Source: Daucus carota subsp. sativus (Eukaryota > Streptophyta > Magnoliopsida > Apiales > Apiaceae). From it: a stretch of 64,000 bases of DNA. Each line of letters opens with the position of its first letter. Position 1 is the stretch's first letter. The notes below the pieces were generated by a model. That model saw only the letters and a program-made list of their open reading frames with translations, was not told the DNA's origin and made no database searches. This document shows positions 21,344 to 33,289 of the stretch, piece by piece. The translations under genes were made by a program, and so were the position numbers. The stretch is taken from positions 4,457,135 through 4,521,134 of the forward strand of contig NC_030385.2 in assembly GCF_001625215.2 (NCBI RefSeq), given 5' to 3'.

Positions 21344-22982
21344 TAAGTTCTATCAGCGACAAATGTTTGAACTCAGATGCAGAGTTGTGATTTTACTCTC
21401 GGTTTGACTAATATGTGCCTATAGGTAGCTAAGTATTAAAATCTCTGAATTTGAATATTTTTTATTGGTGTGTTTATTGTAAAGGCAGGTTGAGAAAGAA
21501 GATTAGTCCAACGAAACCTGCAATCAAAAGACTCGTAAACGTTCCGCATTTGATTTAAAAAAAAATTTCAGGCACAAAATTGACTACGAACATCTTTCAC
21601 AATGATATGTGTTTTTATTTGAACAATTACCACATCAACTAAAATATCTCGCATCAATCATCATATTATTTATACAAAATTTGGCACCTAATTTTATGTA
21701 AAGAACCCTCTCCTGATTTCTTTTCCCGAATATCTTTGAAATAATTAATAAAAAAGACAATTATATTGATATTATATAGATTCGAGGTAATCAGAGATGG
21801 GCCATTTCCACGGGACAGGTGGGGTCCAAATCTTATCGGTCCAGGTGTTGGCTGAGGTGGGTGAGGCCCACTTACCTGTGGGTCATTAACATCTGCCTAA
21901 ACCAATAATTCGATTTCACTGACAAACATGAGGATCATTCCTCTCATTTTGATGTTAATCACCAGAAAGAGCCAAGGAGGAGCATGAGTTTTACCCGCTC
22001 CTGCAGAATTAAAGTTGGGTGAGTGCATGATGGGCCCTACTGCCACTTCTCCTATTGAGACCGTCCATTATTATAATCTGGGCCCGCCCAAATGGGCTCT
22101 CTTTGAATGATTAGTCTTCACTTGTCACTTCACTAGAGAATTGTGTGGAGTTTTTGGATGACCCATGTTGTTGGTAACAATGTTTCGCATCAAGATTGCT
22201 TTCTTTATTCGCTGCCTACTGTTTTAGAAGAATGCTTCATCCAGAGATATACTAATTAAATATGCATGCAGATATATGTAATAATATAATAATATTATTT
22301 AATTCGCTGTTTTCAACTGCTACTTTGCCACGGAGATAAAGTACTATACGGTGCTCTTATATATATGATGCCATATCAGCAAAGATTATTTGTTTTTAAG
22401 ATGTATCAGTTTTTTCCTAACAGAAAAAAAAAATTGGAATTTTATTTGTTATTTTCTGATTTTCGTAGTAATTTAATCAAATTAAGATGTCTTCATTTGT
22501 CAAAGATGCTCTCTGTAGAAGAATCGGAATTATACTGTTTAGTTATGCGCTGATTATCTACTTTGACATATTGCCCCCAATAATTGATTTTCTGTTCTAA
22601 CTTTTACATAATTGTATGTTTTGGAATCAGAGTTTTTGGATAATAGATGGAAATGAAAATACGGAATGAGAATTAGTGACATGAAAGTTAGCATCCCATC
22701 GAAGATTAAAGAAAGTGAAGGAAGTGAGAATGAGGTCTCATCTCATTTGATTTTGAGATGAGGTCTCATCTCATTTGATTTTGTCACATTTGATTTTGTG
22801 CCGGTCAAATTGACTAAAATTTGACTGAAATTTATTAATATATTATCAATTGACAAAATAAAAAAATATGTCACCGGAAATAAATTTTAATCTACTTTAA
22901 GATGTAATTTTCAGTCTTTTAAAATAATGAGTGATTAACTTATAATCTTTGGTCAAAACTTAGTCAATTTGATCAATAAAAA
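21344..22982. other. Spacer with TGGGCC-type motifs and a short tandem repeat
   Basis: No gene is supported. 21790-22100 is less AT-rich and contains several TGGGCC/GGGCCC words (for example near 22031 and 22080), a motif type bound by class I TCPs, but no start site nearby needs them. At 22731-22784, TGAGGTCTCATCTCATTTG is tandemly repeated. Confidence 0.4.
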
Positions 22983-23169
22983 TAGGGAATTGATAAATAA
23001 ACTCCAGAGTTTACTATTTAAGCTCCAATTCAATTTTTTTCATTTATTCAAATCTCATTATAACCACTGATATCGATGAAACATATGGAGAAAGTGTGGG
23101 TAAATATGGTATAAAATTTGGATTTGGAGCTTGAATAGTAAACTGTGGAGCTTATTTATCAATTCCCTA
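22983..23169. mobile_element. Fold-back MITE, 187 bp
   Basis: TAGGGAATTGATAAATAA at 22983-23000 is perfectly repeated in inverted form at 23152-23169, and the complementarity continues inward (GTTTACTATT...AAGCTCCA against TGGAGCTTGAATAGTAAAC). The superfamily is unclear because the target duplication may be TA or part of an A-rich flank. Confidence 0.75.
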
Positions 23170-26100
23170 AAAATAGAATTGTGACAACTATTTTGGGACG
23201 GAGAGAGTAATAAAATTACTAATCAAAAAATGAATTTGGTGTCTGATTTTTGTTAACTAGACTTATTAGCCTTTCTCTTAGAATCCCCATAATCAAGAAT
23301 GTGGCAATTTAACAATCTCTTCCTGATAACTTTCGATGTTAAAGATAGTTTTGAATTTGAAATGAAAATGAACAGTTACGAGGGTCGACTTGAACGGATT
23401 TAATTCGCAGAGCAAGAAGTCGTTACAAAGCTCTGAAGATGTTCCAACGTGTTTCGTAAGTATAGAGACGCAGACACTAGCGTTAAACTAGTCAGCTGTC
23501 ACGTTCAAGTGGTCCTGCTGCTTCATTATTCGTTCCAGAGTCGAGATTAGGATAGTACGTACTTAACTCCATTACAATAACGTGTGGTGCAACTCGAAAC
23601 ACACACTAAAATCAACAAAAATTATTAAGACGTTGCTATTGGAATACGTCACTGACTTTGTTCAACAGGATTGACAAGCGTAACTGGGGTCAATGGACTA
23701 GGAGTTGATCTAGGACTCATCCGATCGATCCTAATCCTCCGTGCGCGGATAAAAGCGGTTATCGAATTTTATACCACGTTAAGAAACAAAGATCAGTGCT
23801 TTCACAAACCTAATCAAAATGGCGTTTGATTGCGCTTAAAAGTCCTCTGTTAGCCCAGGATTTAGTTCGACTTTGGCTCATTTTGAAAAGTGAATGAAAA
23901 TAGAGGGAATGGAATGATATTTGAATTATAATCTAATTGAATGTATAATAATTTCATCCTTTCCACTATTCCATTCATATCACTCTTAACTAGATCTCAA
24001 GCCCTTCATTTTGTAAAGGAATGCTCCATTCTTTATCATATCTTTTTTCTACCCAAATCCTATCATACAAAATTTGTTCTCACTGATATTTTTTTCAAAG
24101 TCCTCCCTCCTATATTCTATTATTTTCTTTTATTTATACTCATTCCATTCCATTCACCCCAACCAAACACAACATAAAGTTATAAACCATATTAGTAAAA
24201 AAAAAATCTTATAGAGTTATTAATTTATTTGTATTATTTATGTAAAAAAATTATAATTCAATTTTAGATTTATAAATCAAAATAAAGAATCGGAAGTTGA
24301 AAATACTAATTTTTAATATGATTTATTTTTATTTTCTAAATATAGATTTTATAAACATGTAAAATATCACCTTAACGCATAATTTACCATATATTTTTAT
24401 ATTAATTATATCCGATAAATTATAAATATCAAAAAAATTATCCAAATATTTTTATTAAAAATTACTTTTTATTTATAAGTAGTTTTTCATTTATATATAA
24501 AAAAAAGTTTTTTTTCTATTATATCAAACTGTTCCTAAGATAATACTTGAAACTCTAAATTAGATCATACATAAAAACGTATCAAGTATTTATGAGATTT
24601 CATTTAGCCACAGGGAAGTTGCCTTTAAAGTGTTCATGAACAACTCTAAACTGAACTGAGACTACCGGATCCAAACTGTAGTTTGAACTGAGCTTCAAAA
24701 AACTAATACAGTAGATCGATATTTTTCTTCAAGTTCTGTTTTGTAGTTAAAAATCAGTACAAATAATTTGATGCGGACCCACTTTCAGAAATTGAATTTT
24801 ATTGATGTCAGTCATGACCGCCCTATGTGCGTACAATAATCGATTTTTTTCACATGGGTACCAAAAATGGTCCCTAAATTGTAAGATGAATCTTGTACCC
24901 TATATATAGTATAAGTATTAGACTATATATCACAATATTTGTCTGGTGTTTTTTGAATTGTCTAAACAAGCAAGTAGGCATCCTTTTAGGAGATACACAT
25001 ATATATAAGTTGTGGATTAGGTTTTGGACAATTATCCAAATTTTGCTAATTTGGGGACCGGGTGTTTGATATCTTTCAGAAAAGAATGTTATTACATTTT
25101 TATATATCTATATCTATCTATGTTTAAAGACCGGTTGTTTTTTTAGTGAAGGGACAATTGAAGTAGTGTTAAGTGAAGACTTCCATGCATGTGCATTTCT
25201 TTCTCTATCTTTCTGGCAATTGCAAGTTTGCAGGTAGTGGTAGTAAGTATATATTGTACAAAACTCCATGTGTGAATAGATACAAATTATATTGTGTGGC
25301 ATCCATAACACTACCCTAGCTAGATATCACATCTTCGGCTTACACGTTTTTACTCATTTCTTGCATCGGAATTGAATCCAAATTTCCGTCTGTAAAAATA
25401 TTTGTTTGGTGTAGTGATAGTAGCTTGAAATCGGAATTTTAGTTAACGGTATTTGATTAGTTCCAAACACTCATGGTATGCACATAAATCATATATCATG
25501 TAATTAAAAATCACGTAACCTCCATTCTTTAAGGGGATTTTATCGGTTTTCATTGGTGGAAAGCCTCAAACTCTTATATTTGTTTTATTTTAATTTGTTT
25601 TCTTCAGTAATCTTTCTCGTCGAGGAAGGCTTTTTATCCTTTCGATTAGGTTTCGTTTGTTTTTCTAGATCTAAATTATTGGAATTTCTGTTTTTCTTTT
25701 TTCTTCGATTCAAGCATAGCTTATCGGATTCCAAAGTTAATCGTCTGTCTTGTGGTTTCGATTATCGGATCTAATTTTTTTATTTTAATTTGTTTTCAGT
25801 TTATTTTTATTTTGGTTTTTGGCTTGGATTTTCAGGTTGCTTTTTCTCCACAGATTTGTTTTCGCTTCTTGATTGTAAGAGGTGGTTTGATTTGGTGATA
25901 AAATTTCGTATGGAATCGCAATTTTGGTTGATAGCTCCATCGGGGCATGATGAAAAGGGTACCAGTATTTCAACGAGAATTCTTGAAGTGGATATTTGTA
26001 TTTGTATATATATTATCTTCAAAATATCGTTTAACTGTCTTCATGAGAACGGACAATTACAATTTGCTGTTTGTTCGACTCGATCATTGATGTAGATGCC

Positions 26101-26434
26101 GTATGATTTTTTATTACAAGATTAACACCTCTGTTTTTCAAAAAAAAAATAATTATTTGTGCACCATGTCATCTGGAAAAAGAATTTAGGACAAAATTTT
26201 GGATATCTAACACTATTGTTGTTTAAAACGGCTCGTCTCTCATTTGTTTTAATTTAATCTCATTATATAGAGCTTGGAAACTGCAATAAAGACGTATAAA
26301 ACTTGCGGATTACTGTATTTATTTTTTACCTGAGTTGAAAAAGTTCGCAGCTCCAGCCTCTCTATGTGTATATGCATTAACTCTCTGTCAATTATATGGT
26401 TCGATGGCAATGAATCTCACTGTTTTATGCGCAA
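23170..26434. other. Gene-free spacer
   Basis: About 23890-24176 is a truncated MITE of the family that ends CCCCAACCAAACACAA (complete copy at 36338-36592). Two frames at 25553-26095 are T-rich translations without family motifs. I see no RNA gene. Confidence 0.45.
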
Positions 26435-26444
26435 TCATAATTTC

Positions 26445-27205
26445 GGGTTAATAGGCAAAAAGATCATTGAACTCATGGCCAACTTGCAATTGGGTTACTG
26501 AACTCAAAAAGTTTGCAAATGGATCACAGAACTAGATTTAACTTGCAGTCAACTCACTGAACTAATAAAAGGTTGCATTTAGGTCACAGCGCCGTTAAGT
26601 ATGAGTTGACTTTAACGGAATCCGTTCAAAAATATAAAAAATAATAATAAAAAACTTTGAAAACAAATATGAAATTTCATTTTTTTTGAAAAATTTTGAA
26701 AACTTAAAAAAAATCTGAAAATTTTAAAAAAATATGTAAGTTTATAAAAATATGGAAAAAATCTAAGAACTTCAAAAAATTCTAAATTTTTTGAAATTTT
26801 AAAACTTCAAAAAAAAATGAAATTTAGAAAAAATTCTGAAATTTTTTTAATTTCAAATATTAGGTATATTTTTTGAGTTTCGAGATTTTTTAAATTTTTT
26901 CAAAATTTTTGGATTTTTTTTAAAGTTTTTACATTTTTTCATATTTTTTAAAGTTTTTTCAAAATTTTCAGATTTTTTTAAGTTTTAATAATTTTTTAAA
27001 AAACCGATTTTTTTTATTTTTTTAACGGATTCCGTTAAAGTCAACTCATATTTAACGGCGCTGTGACCTAAATGCAACCTTTTATTAGTTCAGTGAGTTG
27101 ACTGCAAGTTAAATCTAGTTCTGTGATCCATTTGCAAACTTTTTGAGTTCAGTAACCCAATTGCAAGTTGGCCATGAGTTCAGTGATCTTTTTGCCTATT
27201 AACCC
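26445..27205. mobile_element. Mutator-like non-autonomous fold-back element, 761 bp
   Basis: GGGTTAATAGGCAAAAAGATC at the left is mirrored by GATCTTTTTGCCTATTAACCC at the right. The near-perfect terminal inverted repeats run about 180 bp (26445-26630 against 27017-27205). The 10-bp target duplication TCATAATTTC is exact at 26435-26444 and 27206-27215. Long inverted repeats with a 9-11 bp target duplication are diagnostic of Mutator-like elements. The interior is A-rich on the left and T-rich on the right, so almost the whole element can pair with itself. It codes for nothing. Confidence 0.92.
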
Positions 27206-27528
27206 TCATAATTTCCCATGCTGTTGCAGGCGTGTTCCTTGTGACGCTTTCATTACAGTTTGATATTAGGCTCAACAGTCCTCAAACAGTAGTATCAACC
27301 TTATATTTGTCCCCTTTTCATTTAGGTTTCGCTTTCCCCCGAAAAAGATGAGGTCCTACTACAATCTAACTTGGAGCTTGGAATAACTAATTAGATTTAT
27401 TTCCAAATTCAGATAAAAATATATACAAAAAATAACAATGAAGCGTATCGGGTTCACATATTTCAGTACCGGCGTATATTTTTAAGTGTTCGAATATAAT
27501 ATAGGATCCAGTTAAGGCTTCCTCCAAG

Positions 27529-27718
27529 CAGGGACGGATGTAGTAAGAGGCGTGGGAGACAGGTGCCCCCTAATTTCTTTTTAACTTTTTTAACGTTCAC
27601 TATTCTAAACTTTACAAAATCATGGAAGTGCCCTTTGAAAATTTGAAAATATATAGGTGTTTTTCGAAAATCTGCTTGATGCCCCCGCTGTCCCCTAAGA
27701 AAATATTCCTAGATCCGT
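27529..27718. mobile_element. Short hAT-like element
   Basis: Left end CAGGGACGGATGTAG and right end CTAGATCCGT form imperfect inverted repeats. Flanks CCTCCAAG (27521-27528) and CCTCCGAG (27719-27726) match at 7 of 8 positions, as expected for a hAT duplication. The last bases of the right terminus appear lost. Confidence 0.5.
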
Positions 27719-27726
27719 CCTCCGAG

Positions 27727-28552
27727 AAACTGATAATTAATTTAACATCATATCAGAGTTTAGTAAAATCAGGTGGTTCAAATCGACTTGTATACATGCC
27801 TATAACATTTGATCTGGTTTCCGCAATGCTGTGGTGGTGAGAATGATGAAGATGTTTCCTGGACAAAAGTAGTGATATGGGAGCGTATGCTCCTGGGCTG
27901 GGTCCATTTGCACCTGAATTTGCCGTTGAAATGTTCCTTTGATTGTTGCAGCTTTAGCATGGCCTTGTTTTTCATTTTGCTCTGCTCGGATACTGTAATT
28001 CTGCTACTGATTGATTGCAAGTTTCAACTAATTCTAGACTATGAGATTACAGGGAGCAGCGAGTACTGACCCCACCTTACAGCTTGTAGTATCAAGTTTA
28101 CACAGTACAGTACTCGTAAATTTATTAATGAGGACCCTAGTTTTACTCTTATGAAACTACAAGGAAAAAACATGTATATTTATTATTAAATACAGTGATC
28201 ATTGCATCTGTTATTCCATAGAATATGAAGCACCAGTTTCATATAAGAAAAAAGGATTCCTACTTCACTCAAACAAACGAGAAAATCATGGCAACCTCAC
28301 AAATCAATATTCGGTAAATTAATATCATATAATAGAATATTTTTTTTCATTTTTTTTATCATATTCCAATAATTTCATTTACTTTTTTAATATCGATAAT
28401 GTCTTAAAATTTGACTGATCTAAATATATAGCTTTTTTTTGATTGATCTGATCTATTAGTTAAACGGAGATGTAGAGTGTAGACCAGAAACTTTTTGTGG
28501 AAATGGGCCAGTAGGCCCAAATTGCCGTTGTAATGGACCAAGGTCTAGTTTA
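27727..28552. other. Spacer without a recognised gene
   Basis: Overlapping frames on both strands at 27778-28069 give no family motif and no splice structure. Nothing else is supported. Confidence 0.4.
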
Positions 28553-28554
28553 TA

Positions 28555-28777
28555 CTCCCTTTCAACTGCTCGACACGCATTTCAATGCTCTTATAAAATA
28601 TAGTTCCGTAACTTATTTTTGAGATTTTCTTTTTCTGTATAAAAATATAACATCCAAACTTTAATTCAGAAAAAGAAAATTTTAAAAATAAATTACACAA
28701 CTACACTTTACAGGAGCATTAAAGTCCGTGCCGCGTCCCCGTCCCCCAATGTATACTACTCAGGGGGACGGAGGGAG
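28555..28777. mobile_element. Stowaway MITE (subfamily A), left end deleted
   Basis: Right end GGGGGACGGAGGGAG followed by TA. The left end starts CTCCCTTTCAACTGCTCG, missing about 28 bases present in the 17726 copy. TA lies at 28553-28554 and 28778-28779. The rest is almost identical to 17726-17976. Confidence 0.9.
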
Positions 28778-29305
28778 TATAGCTTTTTGCTGGTCACATC
28801 ATTTTGGCCGGGCAGAAGTGAGAAGTTTTCGACAAAATTAAAAATTTGAGGTGTTTTTAGAGGTTTGACTCCTAGAAACGGCTAATATTAGTATTTGATT
28901 GTTAGCGGATTAAAATAAAGATTTGGATCCAATACACTAATTTTGAAAAAGCTATTTTCAGGAGTTTTATGGGTTAGAAATTTTGGTTTGTGTCAGAAAA
29001 AGCTAATTAATCATCTATTTACAGAACAATTTTACGAGAAATTGCTAAAAAAATTCAATCCAGTAATCAAAATATCTGCTTTAATCAACTAATCAAAATA
29101 TTTAATTTAATTCGCTAACCGCTAATTTCCAAACAAGACATTCGTCTGATTTTGTGTATGCACGGCAGGTCGATTGTTGATGTGTCAACATTGAATAATA
29201 CAGTACTGGAGCTAAATTAGGGGACATTTTTAACTTTAAACATTCTCCGTCCCATTTTATATAACATTCCAATAAAATTATAAAACTAGATCATAATGTT
29301 CATTA

Positions 29306-29857
29306 CTCCCTCCGTCCCAATCAATTCTATACAGTTTCCTTTTTGGGACGTCCCATCATTTCTATACATCCCAAATATAGTACTCCCTCTGTCCCATTTA
29401 ATTCTATACGTTTCTTTTTCACTGCTCGACACGCACTTCAATGCTCTTGTAAAATATAGTTCTATAACTTATTTTTAAAATTTTCTTTTTCTGAATAAAA
29501 ATATAACATTCAAACTTTTATTCAGAAAAGAAAAATCTTAAAAATAAGTTATAGAACTATGTAAAACAGGAGCATTAAAGTCCGTGCCGCGTACCCGTCC
29601 CCCAATGTATACAACTCAGGGGGACGGAGGGAGTAACTTTTAATAATATAAAACACTATTACACCCACTTCTTTCTTCCACTATCTCCATTTTATAATAA
29701 TATAAACACTATTACACCCACTATTTTCCTCTACTATCTCAAATCTATCATTAAATATAAATAGGTCCCACCACTTTACTCACTTTACCCATTTTTACAC
29801 TTTTTTTTTGTCTCCGTGTCCAAACCAAATGTATACAATCTACTGGGACGGAGGGAG
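29306..29857. mobile_element. Stowaway MITE of a second subfamily, split by an insertion
   Basis: CTCCCTCCGTCCCAATC at 29306 and CTGGGACGGAGGGAG ending at 29857 are inverted repeats with TA on both sides (29304-29305, 29858-29859). Removing the inner element (29383-29633) and one TA leaves an element of about 300 bp. Confidence 0.85.
29383..29633. mobile_element. Stowaway MITE (subfamily A) nested in another Stowaway
   Basis: CTCCCTCTGTCCCATTT and GGGGGACGGAGGGAG ends with TA at 29381-29382 and 29634-29635. The interior matches the subfamily A copies at 17726 and 28555. It interrupts the element at 29306-29857, so subfamily A was active later. Confidence 0.9.
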
Positions 29858-30197
29858 TATAAATTATGAAAATCTCAGAGGTGGCAAGAAATCGAACTCG
29901 GGTAATCGAACTCGGGTCTCTCAAGAAGAGTTTACGACGATGGCATGTATTCTGCCCGGGTTGCTTTGCAAAAATTAAACAAGAAAGATTTAAAAATCAA
30001 AAATATTAATGTGCACAAGCAAACTCTACACGAAGTGACGAATATAAATCACACCCACACTATTTAACGAGATTGATAACTTGACTCTCATGCATATGTT
30101 GAGACTTGAAACATCCAAGCTGCTAATTGCGTGTGCCGAGATAGCACAATCTTAATTATCCCGAAGACTTGTTGCTGAAACTGAAATTTCAGAGATA

Positions 30198-31952
30198 TCA
30201 GGTTGGAATTGAGTAGTGTGTAATATGGATGACATCTTCAGGTCTGGATGGAGGGTGAGTCTTGTTTCTCATCCTCAGAGCTTGATAGTCCTTGAACAAG
30301 AATCTTCGATACTTGGGCAACTCTCCGATCAATGTCGTAAACTCTGGCAATGGCTCAACCCATTTTTCTCCATCCAAATTATAGAAAAATGCATACGAGT
30401 AGCGGTTTTTACCTTTCGTCGTGATCACTCTGTGTGTCGCACTCTTGTATTTGTCGTTGCTCAGAACCTGCATTTTTTTGATTTTTCCAGAGTTTGAAAG
30501 CCACGGATAAAGGAAAATAAATAAATAAATGCAAGTATTGATATGAATATTTGGGAGCAGTTTGGATAAGCTTAAAACAAGTACTTATTGCTTAAAATAA
30601 AGAAGTGGAAGAGGAGTGAGAAGTAAATTAAGACTTATAAGTGATTAAACTGTTTGAGAAAGAAGTAGAAGTCCTGAAACAAAAGATAGCATTCTCAGCT
30701 TCTTATAAGTGCTCCTGACTTTTTACACAAACGAGTTAAGAAAAGTAGAAGTCTGACTTTTTAGAAAAAGAAGCCGAAAGTAGTGGTAGCCAAACATGCA
30801 CTTCTTACCTGAACAACGTCGCCTAAGTTGACAACTAGTGTGCCTTGTGTGGGAGTGACAGGAATCCATTCTCCGTTCTTTCGGACTTCTAGGCCACCGA
30901 CTTCATCTTGGAGCACCAATGTGATTATATTGCCATCTTCGTGCTCGGATAGACCATTGCTGTCATCGTCAGTTGCCAGGAAGTAACGCAAAGCCACCAT
31001 AAAGTCGCAATTTCTGTCATCACTGAATTTTTTAAGGAAATCTGAAGGAAGGCCTAAACATTCTGCTACAATGGCCTCCAAAAGCTGACCCGTCTTTACG
31101 AAGCTGCTAAACAATTCTTCAGCTTCTTTCCTACCACCATATGCAAGAAAACCATGATATATCTAAAACTCCAAGCGAAAAAGAGTTTTCTGCGCAATAT
31201 TAATATTAGAAAAAAAATTAAAAAAATGATATATTAATACTCTCTTGTGCATGTGCATCTCATCTCTAGGCAATCTCTAATTTTGCAGATCATCACAATT
31301 CACTATTGATGTGCAAACATCATACGGATAATCCCACATTTTTTATACCTCTAATCAACTTCGCCCTCTCGTTTCTTATACTAGGCTACTTTCCTGTGTG
31401 AAACAAAAATTCTATGACAATCAAATTTTTATCAGAATAGGACACCTAACACCGGGACTGACAGGCCAAATTTAAAAGGGACATGCAATAATTCGAGTTT
31501 GAGCCGAATCTGAGTGAGAAAAAGTAAAAACTATAAACTGCTCAAAGAAGCTCTCATTTGTGGTGAAAGACCAGACAAAAATTGTTGACTTACTTGAACT
31601 CAGGTGGACTACTAGGGAGCACATTGAAATTGGATGCAGGGGGGAACATCAACAAGTATTCGTTCCTGTCACCCGAGTCCTCATGTTGCTTATTATATCC
31701 AGCAGGAAGAGGTGCCCCTGACGCAGGGCTAGACTTGAGCTTCTCCTCGTCAGGTAACTCAAAAAATGTCTTGGAAACTTGCATTGCTCTATTCATCAGT
31801 TCAAGCGGCACCCCATGGTTCACAACTTGGAAAAATCCGTAGGTGGAACAAGCCTGGTGTATCAAATCTTTAGCCTTTTTCTTGCCCTCGTCGTCTCCTG
31901 TTGTAAAGAAGGGAGAGAGATCAACGGTGGGAATTGCATTCGAGTTTGACAT
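30198..31952 (-). CDS. 2-oxoglutarate/Fe(II)-dependent dioxygenase
   Basis: Three exons: 31952-31594, 31130-30809 and 30467-30198, joined at GT-AG borders in phases 2 and 0, giving 316 aa, the size I expect of this family. An N-terminal DIOX_N domain (IPTVDLSPFF...GFFQVVNHGVPLEL) is followed by the double-stranded beta-helix core. The iron triad is complete (H183 and D185 in SEHED, H239 in SATHRV) and R249 with S251 (RYS) forms the 2-oxoglutarate site, so it should be active. Sequence like QALRMRNKTHPPSRPEDV at the C-terminus marks a plant group often annotated flavonol synthase/F3H-like, but the substrate is unknown and I do not assign one. Such enzymes are soluble and cytosolic. The first upstream in-frame codon is TTG, so ATG 31952 is the start. 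A paralogue lies 3.4 kb to the right. Confidence 0.92.
30552..30795. repeat. MITE-like repeat in intron 2 of the dioxygenase
   Basis: AGTTTGGATAAGCTTAAAAC at the left and GTGGTAGCCAAAC at the right bracket sequence such as TAGCATTCTCAGCTTCTTATA that recurs around 62270 and is split there by a hAT element. Ends and target duplication are not sharply defined. Confidence 0.45.
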
Positions 31953-33289
31953 GATCAACTCAGAGCTGTGGAGTGTGGACTGTGGTCCGCTCCTGGTTTC
32001 TTAACTAAAGATTATGTGGAAGAATTCAACACAATGCACCTAAGACGGCGTTTTCAATGCTCAATAATGGACCAATTATTTTTGCTGATGAACTCAGTCA
32101 CATAATTATTATTATTTGATGCTCACACTCAATGTACAAATAGGTATACTCCAAGCACTCAAATTATTCCCCCTCTAGGTTTGTCATTCTCTGTCTTGCA
32201 ATATATTATATTAGTTGCCATTATAGTTTTTCTTTCCTAAATTTAGATCATTGTGAGGGACCGTACACAATAATAATTTTAGTAAAAGGCAAAAAAATAG
32301 TTGGCATTGTGCTTATCCTGTCACATGTTGCGTTGCAGTTCTTGTTGTATTATTTGAGTCTAGAATCTTGTAGAAAAATATCAGTCTAGACGATAAGAGC
32401 AATTTTTCCAGAGTCACTACTAAAAATTCACTGCAGTCATCAGATACTACTTACCAGAATGATTATAAGAGCTGCTAAATCCAACAAGTTTCAGCAGATT
32501 GAGATTGCGACATTGTGTGGATAGAGAACAAAAATTGTAGTGTGTGTGTGTGTGTGAGTCTAAACGACGCCATTTTATTAATTATCTCAGTGATGGAGCC
32601 GCCTGAAATGTCATTCAGGATGCATTTTCTCTTCAATAACGTGTGTTATAAAATTTTATAATTGTGGCACAGATAAGTTAATTACGTTAACTGTTACTGC
32701 TTAAAGCCAGATGTTCTAGCTTTTCAGGTGTTACTGTAGGGTGTCCCAGTGAATGATCTGCTTAGTTACATAGACAATCTTAGATCATGTTCAAACTAAA
32801 AAAATGAATTTTTCATGTGTACAAGCTTATTACAAATGTACCTCATCTTCTGCAAACTAACTGTAACTGAATAGCCAAGTCAAGTGGACAAAAGAAACTG
32901 CTTCCGTTATTTACTTGCTTGAACTGATTATATTCTGAGGTCCTGGGAAATCGATTAAGTTCCAAGATAAAAATTATTATTACTGTCGTAGAGTTAGTTT
33001 CTTATAATCATTTTGTACAGTCAAGTAAATTTCATAACAAAATCAGTAGGGTGTTAATAAAATGTATATGTCAATCTATCGCAATCAGTAAACCTTAAAA
33101 GATAATCCCGTGTTGCTAACATACCAGTACTTAATCACAGTTAGTTTAATTAAGTGGACCTTTGGCAAGAATATTCAAATTCAATCTAGTTTGTTTGTTC
33201 CTACCTGCTTGTTAAGTTAATTTAATTTGTTTGTCTTTGGTTCTGTAGTCTGTCCCCGAAATAACATTTGAAGAAAGTAACCAAGCCAT
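31953..33289. other. Spacer between the dioxygenase and the LRR fragment
   Basis: Contains the dioxygenase promoter side, a short GT microsatellite (32539-32557), and otherwise nothing I can name. Confidence 0.4.

Noticed and set aside
31953..31958. Two extra N-terminal codons on the intact dioxygenase
   Set aside because: The upstream codon is TTG; ATG 31952 is the first true start.
32539..32557. GT microsatellite
   Set aside because: A short simple repeat without context; noted only as part of the spacer.
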